Shown here one piece after another: positions 9,646 through 24,000 of a stretch of DNA of 64,000 bases (position 1 is the stretch's first letter; the number at the start of each line of letters is the position of its first letter). The notes beneath the pieces are model-generated. The model was not told the origin of the DNA. It ran no database searches and saw only the letters and a list, made by a program, of their open reading frames with translations. Origin of the DNA: Mesaphorura yosii (Eukaryota > Arthropoda > Collembola > Poduromorpha > Tullbergiidae); assembly GCA_009869945.1 (NCBI GenBank), contig WIXG01000333.1:1-64000 (forward strand), written 5' to 3'. A program made the position numbers and the translations under genes.

Positions 9646-12600
9646 TCATAAGTATATTTTTTTCACAGTCTTCTCCAGTGTGTCCGTATTTGTTAACTTG
9701 CTATTCTTATTATTAACTGTGGGAACATTTACGACAAAATCGATGGATTTTGCAGTTAGTCTTTGAGATTCATTAAGTGACGCTAGCTGAGCGTTCGTAG
9801 AAGACGCTGACGACGCTGTATCAGATAGTTTATTGCGACGAATGGCGAGCCACTTGGAAGAAATGAATCCTAGTGTGAAACCAACTAGGAGCGATAGTAC
9901 GGTGGATGATAATGTGGCTAGGATAATTGAATGACTGCTCACATTACCATCGTCAGACTTGACTGAGGAAGCTTCATAGTCTGCAAAAATAAGAAGGAAC
10001 GAGTTAAGATTTGCCTTTACCGCCTTGATGCGGAATGTAAGGTTAAGATAAATAACTACATTCAGCAAGATGAAATTGAAGGAGAGAAAGATATTGGCTA
10101 CATAATAGAGAATAAAACTACAAAGATGAGAAGTGAGTAAGCCCAGTCTACTAGGGAATCTATTTGAAAGTGTCGCATAGTTCATAGGGATAATCATTTA
10201 CAATAAAGAAGATTGTCCTTGTGTTAAATTATTTACACAGTTATTTACAAAATTGCAAGGGAGCGGAGTTAGTTTTTAACTATTCTCAAACTCGAGCCTT
10301 TGACTGGGCTTACCTTTGTCGGGATCTGAGGGCGACGTCTGAATTTCATTATCATGGAAAGTTTCATTTTCGGCAACAATGATGATTTGATCAACAGAAT
10401 TGGAAGGAATTGCATTGTCTCTTGAATTTCCTAAGTACAAATTCCTTTGGCGTTGATCAGAACTGACTCTACGGTAATTGTCAATGCTATCGCGATCATT
10501 GCTGTCTCCGGCCGATCCACTTTTATTTGGAACAGCGGTGCTCGTAGTCGAACAGGAGCAACATTCATCCCCATCTTAAACAAAAATGTGGTTGTGATAT
10601 AGATTCTGATAAAATTCCTGTCTGAATTCGCCAGAAATAAAACCTACCTTCCTGATTCTTATCAATATTACTTTTCAGATGATTAGCCTCAGCTATGAAT
10701 TTATTATTATCCTCATCTAGAAACAAAAACACAGATGAAGCAGGGTAAAGTGTAAGGAAGGTGTAAAGTACGGGCAGGATAAATTCAGTCATTCATCCAC
10801 TCATTTCGTGCCAGACAAATTCTTACCTGGAGGACACACATTGACATCATTCCCCCCAGATCCGAAGTCACGATAGACTGTATAATCTTCGTTCTGCGCC
10901 AGCTCTGGCGACTCCCTGCTTACGCAACGCTTTTTCTCTTTCCACCATACACAGTGCGGGTCGTATAAACTCAGACACTGGCCGCAACTTGGAAATCTGC
11001 TGCAATTATCCACGTTGATGAGAATCACTTGGTTCTCTGTTGTAACTAAAAGTCTGTTGGAGCTGACGAGGACGAGGGTCTTGATCGGTTCATCAAACAG
11101 GTCCCAAGATTGTGAGATTATACTGGTATTCAAGTTCATTAGTTCGGAGACCGTGTTATCTTGATCAGAGTCAGACGGGAGAGAATTTGCTGGCTTTCCA
11201 TTCACTACCGCCTTCAGGACTTTGCCAGTATCTGCAAAAATGTTAAAGAAGTTAAGAATCTAGAACTGGCAAATTGCGAATTGTCTTTCATCGAAGATGC
11301 GGTGGTTACCTGTTCCGATGTAAATTATATGACGTGGTGCGATGCTCTCCGAAGCATCAACAGTAACAGCGGTGAATACGTCTTTGCTGCCAGTGTACGG
11401 AAACATGAGCGTTCCTTGCACAACTTCGTCCATCAGCGGATGCGCCTTGTGAAAAGCGATTGAATTGGAATCTGGTGAATAAGTCGGGTCATTATGACAC
11501 GCTCCTGGTCTTGGGCTTGGGACGCTTGATTCTGGTACGGGCAACCAATTTGAGTTGAATGTTGTCTGTCCTTTGAACGGCCCGTCAAATACTTTCAAAA
11601 TGTCTTTCATGCTGAAGCCGCAAACGGCAGATGCCTGAACGAATGAAAAGGTGAGTTAGAACTCCGGCTTCAAAATTAAAAGATTATCCAATACATTGGG
11701 CGCTGGAGCTTACCGTCAAACTATTTTCTGGAGTTGTGAAGACGGCATACAGCATATCTTCTCCGTTATTTGCATCATTTCGGAAAATGTCCGTGGTTCC
11801 TTCTGCAAATTGATAAGAAAAGCAACAATGTAAGTGAAGTTATTGTTTTCATTGTTCCAGCACAAGACAATTCATCCGAGGAGTATAGAACAGCTGCCAA
11901 CTGCCATGCAGCCATGCTATGAGCGCGATTCTTTAAAAGGTCTTCTCCTATAGTTCTGTGCGCTGTATAAAGTGCCGACTTCTTTTTGTATCGTATCCCA
12001 GTGTCAAAAACAATTTTATTTATTTTGAAGACAAGCAAGCGAATAACAATTGGATACGAAGACAGATCGGCAAAAGTCCTTTTTCCGGGTTACTTGTCTG
12101 TCTTTTTACTTCCAACCTTCAATTGTGTTCTGAATTGCATTGTAATCTAATATAATTCTCTCGATGCACGCAACGCAAATGCAAGGATTCCATGCACCTT
12201 TCTGCCTCTGCAACGCATTCGTTTTGGCTTCGCGCGGACGTAAACACATGCCTCGAGAATTTTGGCAGCGGAAACAATTGCATGTAAGTGATAGCACGAA
12301 ACATTGTCCCTTTCTTGCAATAAAATTTCGCATGTCATCGTAGCCAAATAGGGGTCTGCAATTTTCGCGAGGCTATCTTCCTGATTGCAAATACCAAGTT
12401 TGTTGCAGGCTTTTGTTACTCTAAACTTAGCTAATCGCTGTTATTGGTTCTAATTAATTTGACAATTCGAATGCTCCAAGCGCTAACCTAAGCCATACGC
12501 GCATGAATAAGCTGCCAGGGCTAACTGTTTCAAAGCGTAGCCTTAGCTCAAGGTATTAAGTTTTGTTCACCCCCACTTCTCAAGGCTACTCTTCACAGCT

Positions 12601-15087
12601 CGAATTTCCTCAGAAGGTGTAATCATGCACAACTCGAACCCATGCATCGAAATCGCTCAAAATAACAATAACTCTGTTGTAGACTGCAGTGCATTGTTGA
12701 CGAAAATTACAAAGAAGATTTTTTTCCAACATAAAAAGATTTAGAATTGAATTTCAATACAGCAAAAATTCTCGCGTTCCTTCCTTCAAAGAAAGTGTTC
12801 CGTCCTCTTAATTATTGTTCGCTTGCTCTGCAAATGCTAAGTTTTGATCGATTGTTGTGAGCACGGCACAGAGACCTGAGAACGCTCCCTTCGCCAAAAG
12901 TAAACAGCTTGTGCGTAATTCCATTCATTCTAATTGATGTGTGGGGTGTGGCGGGAAATTAGTCAATGCTCAGTGAAGTGGCCTGCGATTTCTAAGGAAA
13001 TCAATTGTCATTTCATTCAAGCGCTTTCAGATCAAGTCGCCCAATTCCTACTCTTGAAGCTCGTGCTTCACAGGCAATATGTGAACCAGTTCTCAGAAAC
13101 CAGTTAAAATGATGTAACAATTGCCAAACAGATTAAGCTAAACACTTACGGATATGATCGAAGTAGAATGGGAACTCTCCAGGCACAGAACAATTGAGTC
13201 GTGCTTTCAGAAACGTGGTAAATCGATCCTTATGCTTCTTACTGCCAAAATCATGACGACAAATTCTGCCAACACGACTGAATATTGCTTTCCCACAATT
13301 TGTGTGTTCAATTGCGAATTCTTTGAAAAAGAACAAAGCCAAGTCACCGTAGCTGGCTGAGGACATGAACGACGGACCTAAAATGTAAATACATGAATTT
13401 ATGAATCGTTCTGAATTAAATTCCAGTGTGATGATGGTTGATTCGGGTATTACGATTTAGATGTTTCAATTCATATTGTTCAGTTCGCAGTGGCGCTTTG
13501 TAGATCAACGGATCAACGCCACCAAAGTCTGCAACCGTCGCAGAATAGATCGAACCATGATGTAGGACTGAAGTGGACTTGTGAGTTGGATCGTAAGGGC
13601 TGAAGCCAACGCCAGACATATCATTCGAGTGATTGCTGAAATCCACGGTGTACGTTCGACATTGTGGTTTGAAGGCATTGGTTCCACATATGACATAAAA
13701 TTCGCGATTTTCTTCCTCGACGTCGTCATTTTGTTCTGATGTTAAATTTTTAGTTGCAGATGTTGCGTCATTCTCGCCACCCCCGTTATTGACTTGGGTC
13801 CGTTGAAGTTGAAGTGGGCCGGAATGATGGTGGTGATGAAGTGGTCCGTGCATTACTTTGATAAAGTTGCGACATAACGATTCTTTTTGACCTTTGATTT
13901 GACATATGTCTTTGTGTTCGGCTGACACAGTCCAGTCGAGTTTCTGCAAGAAAATTGAAATGATTAAATTAGCGTTTTAATCTTAAATCATGCTTACAAA
14001 ACCATGAATCGAAGCGTGTCCGGTCAAACAAAGGAGATCAGAAATGAAAAATTGGGTTTAAAATTGTGCCTTTGAATTTTCTCATCAATAACATTTTTGA
14101 CAAAAGAATGAACAACGAAGTTAGCAATATTTTTCATAACACCATGAATAATACGGGCGGCATAATTTTACACGATTATTATTGTTGAACTGACGCTGTT
14201 GATTACTGATTACGTAATACTGTCAAAGTTATCAACGAGTCAGGGATTTAATCTGGAGTTTGACAACTGTTCAAGTTATATGAAGTCCTTGGCTTATTTG
14301 CTTACTTAAAATTAACCCTACAATGTCGTAAAAGTGACAGAATGTAAGAAAGTAAAATCTGAGATTAGGATTTTTGTAGTGAGGAAAGCGAAGTGCAATA
14401 ATGCGTATTATGTATGCAACCTGTTCATTCAGCATCAGTCACTTTTCTTAACTCTTCGTGTCTGTATTTAGAAAGACCCCAGAGGGTCACCCGAATTTTT
14501 TCTCTTATATGCAAAATGGAAACTCCATTACGTAAAAGTACAGAGAGACAGGTGCACATTTACCCATCTACAGCTTAAAAGAACACGAAACTAAAATGGA
14601 ATTTTTTAAGCACATTCAATACAAGGCATCTTTCAGCATTGAAATTGAATCCCTTCGGCAAAATTCAGGTTGGCTATTTCAGGCTTCTACTTTTGTATTA
14701 ACTCCGACTATCCCTGCCCCTTGCCGATCAATTCATTTGCTTCTTTCTATTCATTGTATTATTCATTCATTCTTAGCTGTGTTCGGCAAAATCAGAATTA
14801 TATAACTGGACTTTGTAAGTCCGAAATATCTCACCAAACACGCAATCGTTTCAATGATCATTTGGTTGATTGATTTTATGCGTGTGGCATCAACTGATAC
14901 ATTGGATTTAAGGAGAGATTGCCAGTGCTTATTCTAAACATTCTTACCGAAATTTGTTTGAGATCGCGTGAGTCAAGATTATAGAGTGTGTCCCGTCCTC
15001 CAACGAAGATGCGCTCAGGTGTGTGCTTCAATATGGATAGATGGTCTTCTGGGTGGCCCGAGAATGTACCGTGGATCTCCAGCTCAT
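9646..15087 (-). CDS. Class 1 transmembrane semaphorin (Sema-1a/1b type), 5' end missing
   Basis: Nine minus-strand exons: 15087-14948, 13943-13454, 13377-13150, 11802-11714, 11634-11310, 11231-10827, 10716-10648, 10574-10314 and 9980-9646. They join without a frame break to about 780 residues. Numbering starts at the first codon seen. The sema beta-propeller is ~1-498 (IFVGGRDTLYNL, VICGTNAFKPQCRTY, YSATVADFGGVDPLIY, LKARLNCSVPGEFPFYFD, NSNWLPVP). A PSI domain at ~501-550 (NCSRFPSCGQC, DPHCVWW) comes next, then a low-complexity linker, one membrane helix (~688-709) and a 71-residue cytoplasmic tail. The lack of an immunoglobulin domain and the C-terminus VKKIYL match class 1. These proteins are guidance ligands for plexin and can signal in reverse. 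An unusual ~50-residue insert lies at 78-127. The signal peptide and roughly 20-30 more residues must be on an upstream exon I could not find. Confidence 0.94.
11803..13149 (-). other. Semaphorin intron, 1.35 kb
   Basis: It lies between the exons ending FDHI and starting QGTTDIF; donor GTAAGTG at 13149 and acceptor TTTGCAG ending at 11803 restore a Gln codon, as in insect Sema-1a (FDEIQ). The stretch 12106-12347 is open in several minus-strand frames, but none of the peptides looks like semaphorin, so I assign no exon. Confidence 0.75.
13944..14947 (-). other. Semaphorin intron, 1.0 kb
   Basis: Donor GTAAGAAT at 14947 and acceptor TTCTTGCAG ending at 13944. It joins DLKQIS to KLDWTV, matching the family order. 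The intron is AT-rich with no repeat or supported ORF. Confidence 0.75.
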
Positions 15088-18000
15088 CTGAAAACAAAAC
15101 AGAATGTGCTGTATTAATTTAACGTTCATGCAGACCACATACTTAAATTATACTGCAGGAAGGCCTGGAATCTTAATTAATAATTCTATTCTTGCCTTGG
15201 CCCTTCAAATAAGTGCAAACGTGTGAAGTTTAGCTATGGAGTATGAAATTTGGACTAAGAGAAGAAACTTTCCTGCCAATAAATCATTTCACGAATACGT
15301 AATTTTGCTCAACCCGTCCGAAGTTATGGTACGGAGTCCAGCATAAAAAAAACTTTGATCCATCCCAGAATTGCTGGGCCATTCTTTGTCCATCCAAATG
15401 GGACTCCAATGACATGAACTGTGTCAACAGTTAATTCAATCTGCAGAAATCTTGCATTGTCGCAGAGTCGTTAAACAATGTTTCTCAAGCAAGTTTAAAA
15501 GAAGACGTAAAATTTGACGATCAAATACAGCCGAGTCGCAACTGCGACTTAAACACGAGGAGGTTGAAGATTTACGCAATTTAATTCCATTTCATTGTAT
15601 GGTGTAATCCATTTAAGGTCAAAACAACTTCAAATAAAAGATTGGAGAGGGTTCACTGTTTAGTTAGTGCTCAGCGTGTTTATAAACTTTAACAAGATTT
15701 GGGCTGGGTGTATCGTTTTACCTGTCGCGTCGTAGACTTAAGACAATTTTGATGGTAGAACATAAAACTTGCAGTTTATGCATAAGAAATTTCGTTTTAA
15801 ACTTCAAAGAGACGGCGCGACACCGCATCAAATGCAAATTAGATATACAGAAATGTGCAGTGGCACAAGATCTGTACACTCTCTGAGTTCAGTCCATGAG
15901 ATTGGCAGCAATGGGAATCAAGCGGCACAGAAGCGTCGGCGCTTTAATCCCATCCGCCATCAAAGTTTAATTAAGTTAATGCCATTTTTTATGCTTCCCA
16001 TGTTTCTTTAACTTTTATGGCCTGGTCAGTATTGGGTGACTGCCGTATAATTTGGCAATCGAACAGACTTGTGATTTGGCTTCAGTTCTCAAGCCACGGT
16101 AATTTAGCTCCTTTATGTCCTCGTAATTCAAGAGGTGTCAGGATTTTATTGCCTGAGACCCTCATCTTGAAGCAATTCTGTCAGCCGGACGCTAACCGCG
16201 GCCAGGCCATTTTATGCAATCATTTTGTACTTCGTCGTGTTCGTATTTATTCTTTTTGCCTACTTTTTTCAGCCAAGTGGTTGGCCAAGACTCTGGACAT
16301 GGTCGGTTCAATTTGTCATGGGATCTGAAACTCAAATGTTAACAAGAAACGCGGAATTGGTAGCGACGACTGACAGGAGGAAGATGTTGCACTACTTGAT
16401 GAAGATGACGGATTTCGAAATGAGAGTGGTCAGAGTGGTATTCCAAGTTCAAAATGCATATGCACAAGAAAGTAGTTGGGCTGTATATTTTTTAATCTCT
16501 CAGAGCTTAAACTTGGAAACAATACTCTGCAATTAAAACCAAGGGTAAAAATAGCGCTGCCATTTATGAATGGATTTAATGCTGATATGATACAGTTTTA
16601 AGCCTATTGCTTCAAGCTTCGTAGCCTCTGTAACAATGCTCTTATTATTCAGCATTGTTGCAGGACTGTAAATAAATGCGCTGAAGCTATTCAGTCCGAG
16701 CACTTGCAATTGGTTACAAATACGTATAGCGCTTTATAATAGCAAGCTCATATTTTTTCAAAAGAAACGTGCAAAAAAGGATTCAAGCTTTTCGAGCTGT
16801 CTTGCGATCTTGTGTTCAACAATACGGGCTATTAATATCGTCCATGGGCCCGGTGCATCAGAATGTGAACAATAAGGCCACACAATGGAATCAAGATGAT
16901 TCAAATTGCAAAAATAGGCTAAGATCTGCACTTGTGATAACTGGAGCAGCAATCTTACAATAAAAATAAAATGCTTGAGATTTGAAGTACTTTGCTTTGC
17001 ACGGGATTATTTAACGCAAACCAAAGCCTTATTGAATTCAAATTCACATTAACAGTGAACAAGAGCAGAAAGTTTGTCAAGTTCCTACAAGTCAAAACAC
17101 CAGTAACAGTTGACATAAATCTCGGCCTCAGCTGATACCATGCTCTTCACATACTAAGTAATTATAGGATCCAAGTGTCAAGGAAGCACTTCGTATGATT
17201 GACGTTACGATTAAGAAGCACTTCTTTTCGTTTCGAATCAAGAATCGCTCAACTTGAATTCGAATTCAGCAAGATACAAGGCACAATAGCGAATTAGACA
17301 AGCTTATCATTTTGCCAACGCGAATGAGCGAGAAACGAATGAAGATGTTTCGTAGCATGTGCCAATAGAAGGAAATTATATCTTGCCCGAGCCTTGTCTT
17401 CATCATCAAATCACGAAACATCAGCCGACTCCGATGCCCCATACTGAAACAACAGCAAATAAAGATAGACCGATACAGGACAGTGCCAGCCTACCAGCAA
17501 TCTAACCTGCCGTTTCCGTTTTGGCGATTTTGTGATTGTTGTCGGATCTCGCAGCGAAATCTCGTACTCCCAGCGAACAACAATTACGACATTACGAAGA
17601 ATACAACAATATTTTCCATTGTTTGAAGTCTCAGCGACATGCCACCGTCATTACGCTGCTGCACTTCCTACCATCGACCGGTCCGAGCGGGCCGTGGAGC
17701 AGTGAATACCTGGATACAATTATGATTCACCTTGTTGCGTCGTGCAGTCGTGGAGTAGTCTAAGAATAGATACAATGAGCAACAACACCTTTACTAACGC
17801 AGTACAATGATCTTGCTGTCCCATGCTTCCTTGTAATATGCCATTTGCCAAGCCAAATTACGAGATTTTACAACTGCTGGTTCATGGCGCATTTAATAGA
17901 GGCCAACAACACCTACAACAATCACAGCGTTGAGCTGAAATAATTTGGATTGAATCCTGACAAAAGCTACGAGTCACAGTCACAATCATATAATGATTCC

Positions 18001-21000
18001 TGTCTTTAGTTGTGCACGGTGAATATGTGCTTTGAAATCCGATTTCATGATTCCTGTTTAAATTAGCATGCAATGAATTGAATTCAGTTCTGTAATTGGT
18101 ACAAAAGGTGTATCAAAAATACCGTTGCATTACTCTGCGTTATTTGTTATCTGCTCCTGCGTCGACTTCGACTTTGACTAAACACAGAGCAAATTGACAC
18201 TGAACTCATTTCATTCGCATCAGGCGTCGGCTGTCTACTTGGCAGTTAACTGAATCTCATCGCATCGTCGCAGGCTTTTGAGAAAGGTAAATAATACAAG
18301 TAGCACCAAGAACTGCATGAATTTTAAGGAAACACAGCGGTCGTCGCCTGCGCACGGCGCAGCTACCGAAGGATCTGCCGTATTAGTCTGCTCTTTATAT
18401 GGAGTCGCTTCTTTTTATTGGGCAAACAATAACAGTGCTCTTGAACTGCCAAAGTCTAATCTCGTGAACATGAGCTTCGACACAATTGCAGATGCAGTGA
18501 AGATGCGCTTTAAACGAATAATTAGTGAGACACGCCTATGACAAAGATCTGAATCTGCGCTGTGCTGATCTTGGACTCGGGACGCGCCAGCGTGGTCAGT
18601 CGTTATCGTCGAAATGGGATCACGTTAATTGTACAGCTTGTTACTCACGTAACTCGCGTTGCTCGTCAAATTATGCAAAGGGCTACAATAATAATACGCC
18701 AGCCAGCACGATTTACGATGTTGCTGCTGCTTCTGGCCCACACATTATTAATTTAACGATCATGAAATCTGTGAGATAATAATTCTGACCCTGCTGCTGC
18801 TGCCGCATTTTTGTATTCGTTTTGAATTTGAATTTATATGCTAAGCAGGCACTACGTCGTAAAACAGCGTTTAACAATGCAACGAATGCAATTTTGTAAT
18901 TTGAACCAAATTAACATTCAGAGCAATAATTCTAAGCCACTGTCAAATATTCGCCAGCATTTCTTACGACGAAACATCGTAAAATTGTGCGGTGTTTCCT
19001 TCTTCGGATTCGCGTCTGGTGTCTTTACCCTACAACAATGCAGCGTGCAGAAACTGCTTTTCATGCTTAACAATGAAATTGACAGATTCCCTCTAATAAC
19101 AATAATCCCCTTCAATCTATTTTTATTTCAGACTGCCTTTTTATTCTCGACACATGTAAGAGTTATGATTGTTCTATTCCGTCGTGAACGTGAACGCGCG
19201 TATGCAATTCTTCTTATTCTTGTTCCTTTCAGGCAGAATTTTTATTTTTAAATTTTACTCAAGAGACGCTCCTATTCATCTTCTTCTGCTTCATCTCTTC
19301 CTTATCCGCATCTTGTCTTGTGGCTGGCAGCCTCGGCCTGAGCCTTGAGTGATTACATAAGCTGCATGCAAATATAAATAGTGAACGAAATGGGTGATTG
19401 AACCCAACAGCATTGCAGCGGGAGTAATGCATCGACATCGTACATGTCTTCATGCTCATTTCTACACAATGGGTAATACACGTATGAACACAAAAGATTC
19501 GCATCTCCAAAGTCATCAATTTGTACGCTCGTTTCGATCGTACACGTACGCTGCCTGCCGCACTGAACACAAATAATGTCGTGTATGCGTATGCAATCAA
19601 ACTTCAATTACTGTTCCATTAAGGGCTAAGCTCATTATATTCAGTCCAAGCCGAAGTGGATTCTTATTGTCCCACATTTCCAAGAAATGCAATTATTGCA
19701 AATTGCAAATGCCAAAGCCACTATCAGGAGAATATTTGGCACGTAACGTAACAACATGGACATGTGATTACGATCTCTTCTGCCGCAAGACCAAGACGAA
19801 GATCAAGCCCAACTCTGAGCAGCAATGTCAATGTCTCAGGTGATTAAAATTTTTCTAAATACGTACATCGCTAATCCGGTAATCTCTTTATTCCAAAGCA
19901 TGACGACTGGCTGACTGGCTTCTACCATCGCAGGCAACATTTGACCGTTCTTAATTCGAAGAATTACTTCAACACTCCGCGTTAGATTGCCGGCTAGTCA
20001 CCGTACCATGTCAGAATCACGAGAATGCGCGTGCGAACCCGAATTGTGTCCCCAATTAGTTGTACTATTTTTTGTACGCTGTTCATGACGGACGTGATAA
20101 CGTTCGCTTCTTGCTTGTTACCGCGCTCTCAGATTTAGTTTCAGTCTACTTTTCGCATTTGTGAATCCAAATCCTATTTATGCCCGTCTCCGTCTCGTTT
20201 CTACTGCCACGTCGTCTGCAATTGACGAACGACAATGATGGCCATGACAATTCATTTTTAAAAAGTTCGCAAATGCGATCTGCAAACGAGAATTACGCGT
20301 ACTCGTGTAAGGCGTGTACAAAGGAATCAATTTCAACACACAGCATGCAACAAGTATCATTCGACGACAAAAGAGCCACCAACACAATGACACAGAGAGG
20401 ATGACATTTTGGACACAGAAATGTACTTACGAGAAACAAAGTACAAAGATTCGTAACGCTTTGGTTTTAATTCATTCAAAAGTGGTACAATGGAGACGAT
20501 GAGACTCAAATTACGGACAGAGTGACATGTAAAGTGGTCGTGGTCAGCATTGTTAGTCAAAATGATATTTTTGATTCAGGAAGACGGTCATTATTGCCAG
20601 TGTAATGTGTTTTTAATTTATAGAATAAAAGTCAGTATTACTTAAGAGGCTCGCCATCGTACTGCAATAAAATTTGAATAAGATTGTTGCCCTCTCGTAA
20701 TGCCACAAAAGCGTTGAGGTTTTATTGAAGTCGTACAATAAAGTAATCGTTTTATCCGAGAAAAAACTTAATTTATGAAGATTCTTACTGTGTTATTGCC
20801 TTGCCTTCTTCAGACACTCCTACAACAATAACCGACATGGCAGTGACGGAGCTGTGACTGTGACCGAAACTGTCAAGATTTTATCAATCTGCACGTCTGC
20901 ACTTTGACTCTGGCTATCCGACTCGATTGCTATTGCTACCTGTCTATATCAAAATAATAATCATAATATCATCACGACGATAATGTAAAGTGGTACTCAG

Positions 21001-24000
21001 CCGTCTGCGGCCTCGACTCTCGGCCGAATCAGTTCTGCGTACTGACTGCCGTTTTTACAAAAAATGGTGGGCCAGGGAAACTCGTTATTCAGCTTTTATT
21101 ATTGCCATTACGTATTTTCTCCACCGTTCATTAGATATGCATAATTCTCAAATCTACATTTCTGTTTCTGTCTCGAGACAAAAAGAAACATTTCAGAGAT
21201 TTCATTTGCTCTGTTGCAACGCGCAATGACAGCAGTTGCAAAAGTACAAAAGAATGGCAACGAGTCCACTCGTCTGCCACTTGTGCTGAGTATTTTATTA
21301 TCATATCTGGCAATAATGGTAGCAAAAGCAATACAATAGCAACGAACGGTCAATTTTGAAGGAGATCGTACTCATAAATTCATGCCAGTCCAACGTCGCA
21401 GGAGACCATCATCATTTTCTTTGAGTCGGGCCGGCGACGTGGTCAGAAGCCGAACTGATTGATATTCCAGCAATGCAGCTCATAAAACGAAATGATATGT
21501 CGTACTTAATCGAATGGTAAGTACGTGAATTTATTCACTTTTGCATCGGAGGAGCAAACAAAACCCGTATTGATATTGATTGAAATGTGCACGAAACAGT
21601 AATATTGGAATTGGCAGGCGGAAATCTTGAAATCTTCATTATAGGGAGGGATGGTGAATGCGAATGCTTGCTTGTGATGGTGCATACTTGAACAGCGCAG
21701 TCTTTCAAGTTTTAGTATTTGGTTCGGTACATTCTTGAGCCGTTCTTACAAAAACTGGACCCTGGACTTTTAACGTTATCAGTCTCAGGTCACGTCAGGT
21801 AAACTCCTCTCCCTGAAACTGATGTACACATGAACATCGTAAAGAGTTGAACATGATTCAACATTATTGAATTATCAAACTTGCATGATTTATCTTTTGT
21901 ACCACAATCACAGTATGAGGGTATCCAAAACCAAGCAAACATTCGGCTCGTCATGCACTTTGATTGCTTTATTACAACTACTTCGAATTCAAATCCCGAG
22001 CCTGAACTGTACAATTAGCGGGTCAGCTAATAAACTCAACAACAATTCAATCGATTTGCTGATCCAGTCTGAAGATTTGAAATGTAAATAATGTCAAAGC
22101 TCGAGCAACTTTTCGACCAACTGCCTCTTGCTACGTGGCTGCAGCAGGGTCTTCTAAATTCTAATCGCTATTGAATATTCCGAGAAACAATGGACTAAAC
22201 AAAGCAAGCAAATATGTGACAAGTCATCCTCTAATGATGATAGTGCAGGTGTACACAAGTTGTATGCTGCATTGCTTGTCATCACTTCCACTTCTTCCCT
22301 CTCAGTTGTGTCAATAATTGCATAACGAGCAAGCAACGGGCAAACAGCTTTTGGAGCTGTCCGGTTCCACGAAGAAACGCTTAATCGGACAAAACTTCAA
22401 ACACAATGTTAGCATGCTATCTTGCTGATACGCGATGGAGAGTCCAAGGTACTCTTCAGCGCAGCACTGTTCATTGACTCATATACAATCAACCTAACCA
22501 AAGTCTTTTATCACAAAACATGGCAATCTTTGTTGATGTGTCATCCTGTCATGTCATCAAACGAGGAAAAGCCACAAGCACATAAAAATGGAGAAATAAA
22601 TACTCACATTATTAAAATGCATACGAAAATTGATCGAGCTGTTTTAAACTAAAATAAACACTGGACATAAGACTCAGAGCTCGGCTACGGGTTAAAATCA
22701 GGCTGATTTGTTTACGTTGCATCATTTTAAAGGTCCAAGAAAATCAATCAGCTCAAAATCGGTTATGAATATTCGAATCTACGCTGTTTGGTTTGATAAC
22801 ATTAGCGTCCATCGTCATATCCTTTCACTGATACGGATATGAAAGAGAACTTGCATGGTGTTTACTTAACCCAGCTTTGGCTTTAGCAACGTTTGTTTTT
22901 GGATTATCGTAAGCAATTACAGGCTCCATTATGCGCACACGCCAGTAGCTTTCAGCCACGCTGCAGACAGATTGGAAACATATGCTGACCATACCGTCAA
23001 TTTTACTTGAAATGCGAAAAATAACCCGACTCGACATCATTCGTGCCAGATTCGCGTGTTTATATCCTGGCCTGAGCTTCAGGCTGCAACGCAGAGCTTG
23101 ATAAGTTTATTTACGAGTTGATGATAACCATTTTGGCAAGCTGACTTGAATTACATGTTTCTGTGTGGTCGCAGTCACAGGTCGGTCGTACGCTTGTACT
23201 GCAACGAATCACAATCCACATTAGCAGCAATCAGCAACACAAAACTACTGTATTAACCTACTGAATTGCTAATTATGCAAATTAAGGCAACAATACTTGA
23301 GACGATTGTAATTGGATCAAGTGCCAAGTATGAACTTGTAAGTTATGCGGCCACTCAGGTCACCGGTCAGATTTTTCAATGTCTCTGTGTCATTTACTGC
23401 AATTTAAAAAGAAATTGTCTCTGGTAAAATTGTAGCACAGTTTCACATGAAATATGTGCACCGGCGACTTGATTGATTCGAGGCACAAGAAAAGTTAGCA
23501 CACAATTAGGCCAAGAGACTCGTATGAATTATGAGCTACAAGATGTGTCAAATTATAATATTCAAGTTTTGGTCAAGACTTATTTATTAACTCGGTAATG
23601 TCATTGAATTGTCTCGAAAGTTTTGATCTATTGCTCCAATCACAGAGATGCAATGTGCAGTAGAGTGCGATTTAAAGCCCAACTCCAAGTCTTGTTTTGT
23701 TGTTGTCACCCATAAACAAGACTGCAAAAAACCTGTTGATGAACCTTTTTGGTTAATATGTACCAGTTTTGAATGGATTCTGCGTACATTGTAAATTATT
23801 TGTCAGTTTAGTAGTATTGTGTTGTGACTTATTCCCGTATCAATAACAATAACCAATTAACCATAACCATATTCACCTTCATATGTGGCACGGCAGGACT
23901 GGGCTGGGCCAGGACACCGCCATTAAACGAGATGGGAATGGCGAACGCGAATTGTGCCAAAGAACAAATATAACGGATCGGACAGAGTTTACAAGCTTTT

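Noticed and set aside
9981..10197. Open frame running upstream from the last semaphorin exon, with hydrophobic residues resembling a signal peptide
   Set aside because: It is intron sequence. It lacks semaphorin similarity and is closed before the donor at 10313, and splicing to the 10574-10314 exon keeps the frame exactly.
12106..12347. Three overlapping minus-strand ORFs inside a semaphorin intron
   Set aside because: All three frames are open over the same span, none matches the family, and the flanking exons already join to the expected FDHIQ sequence.
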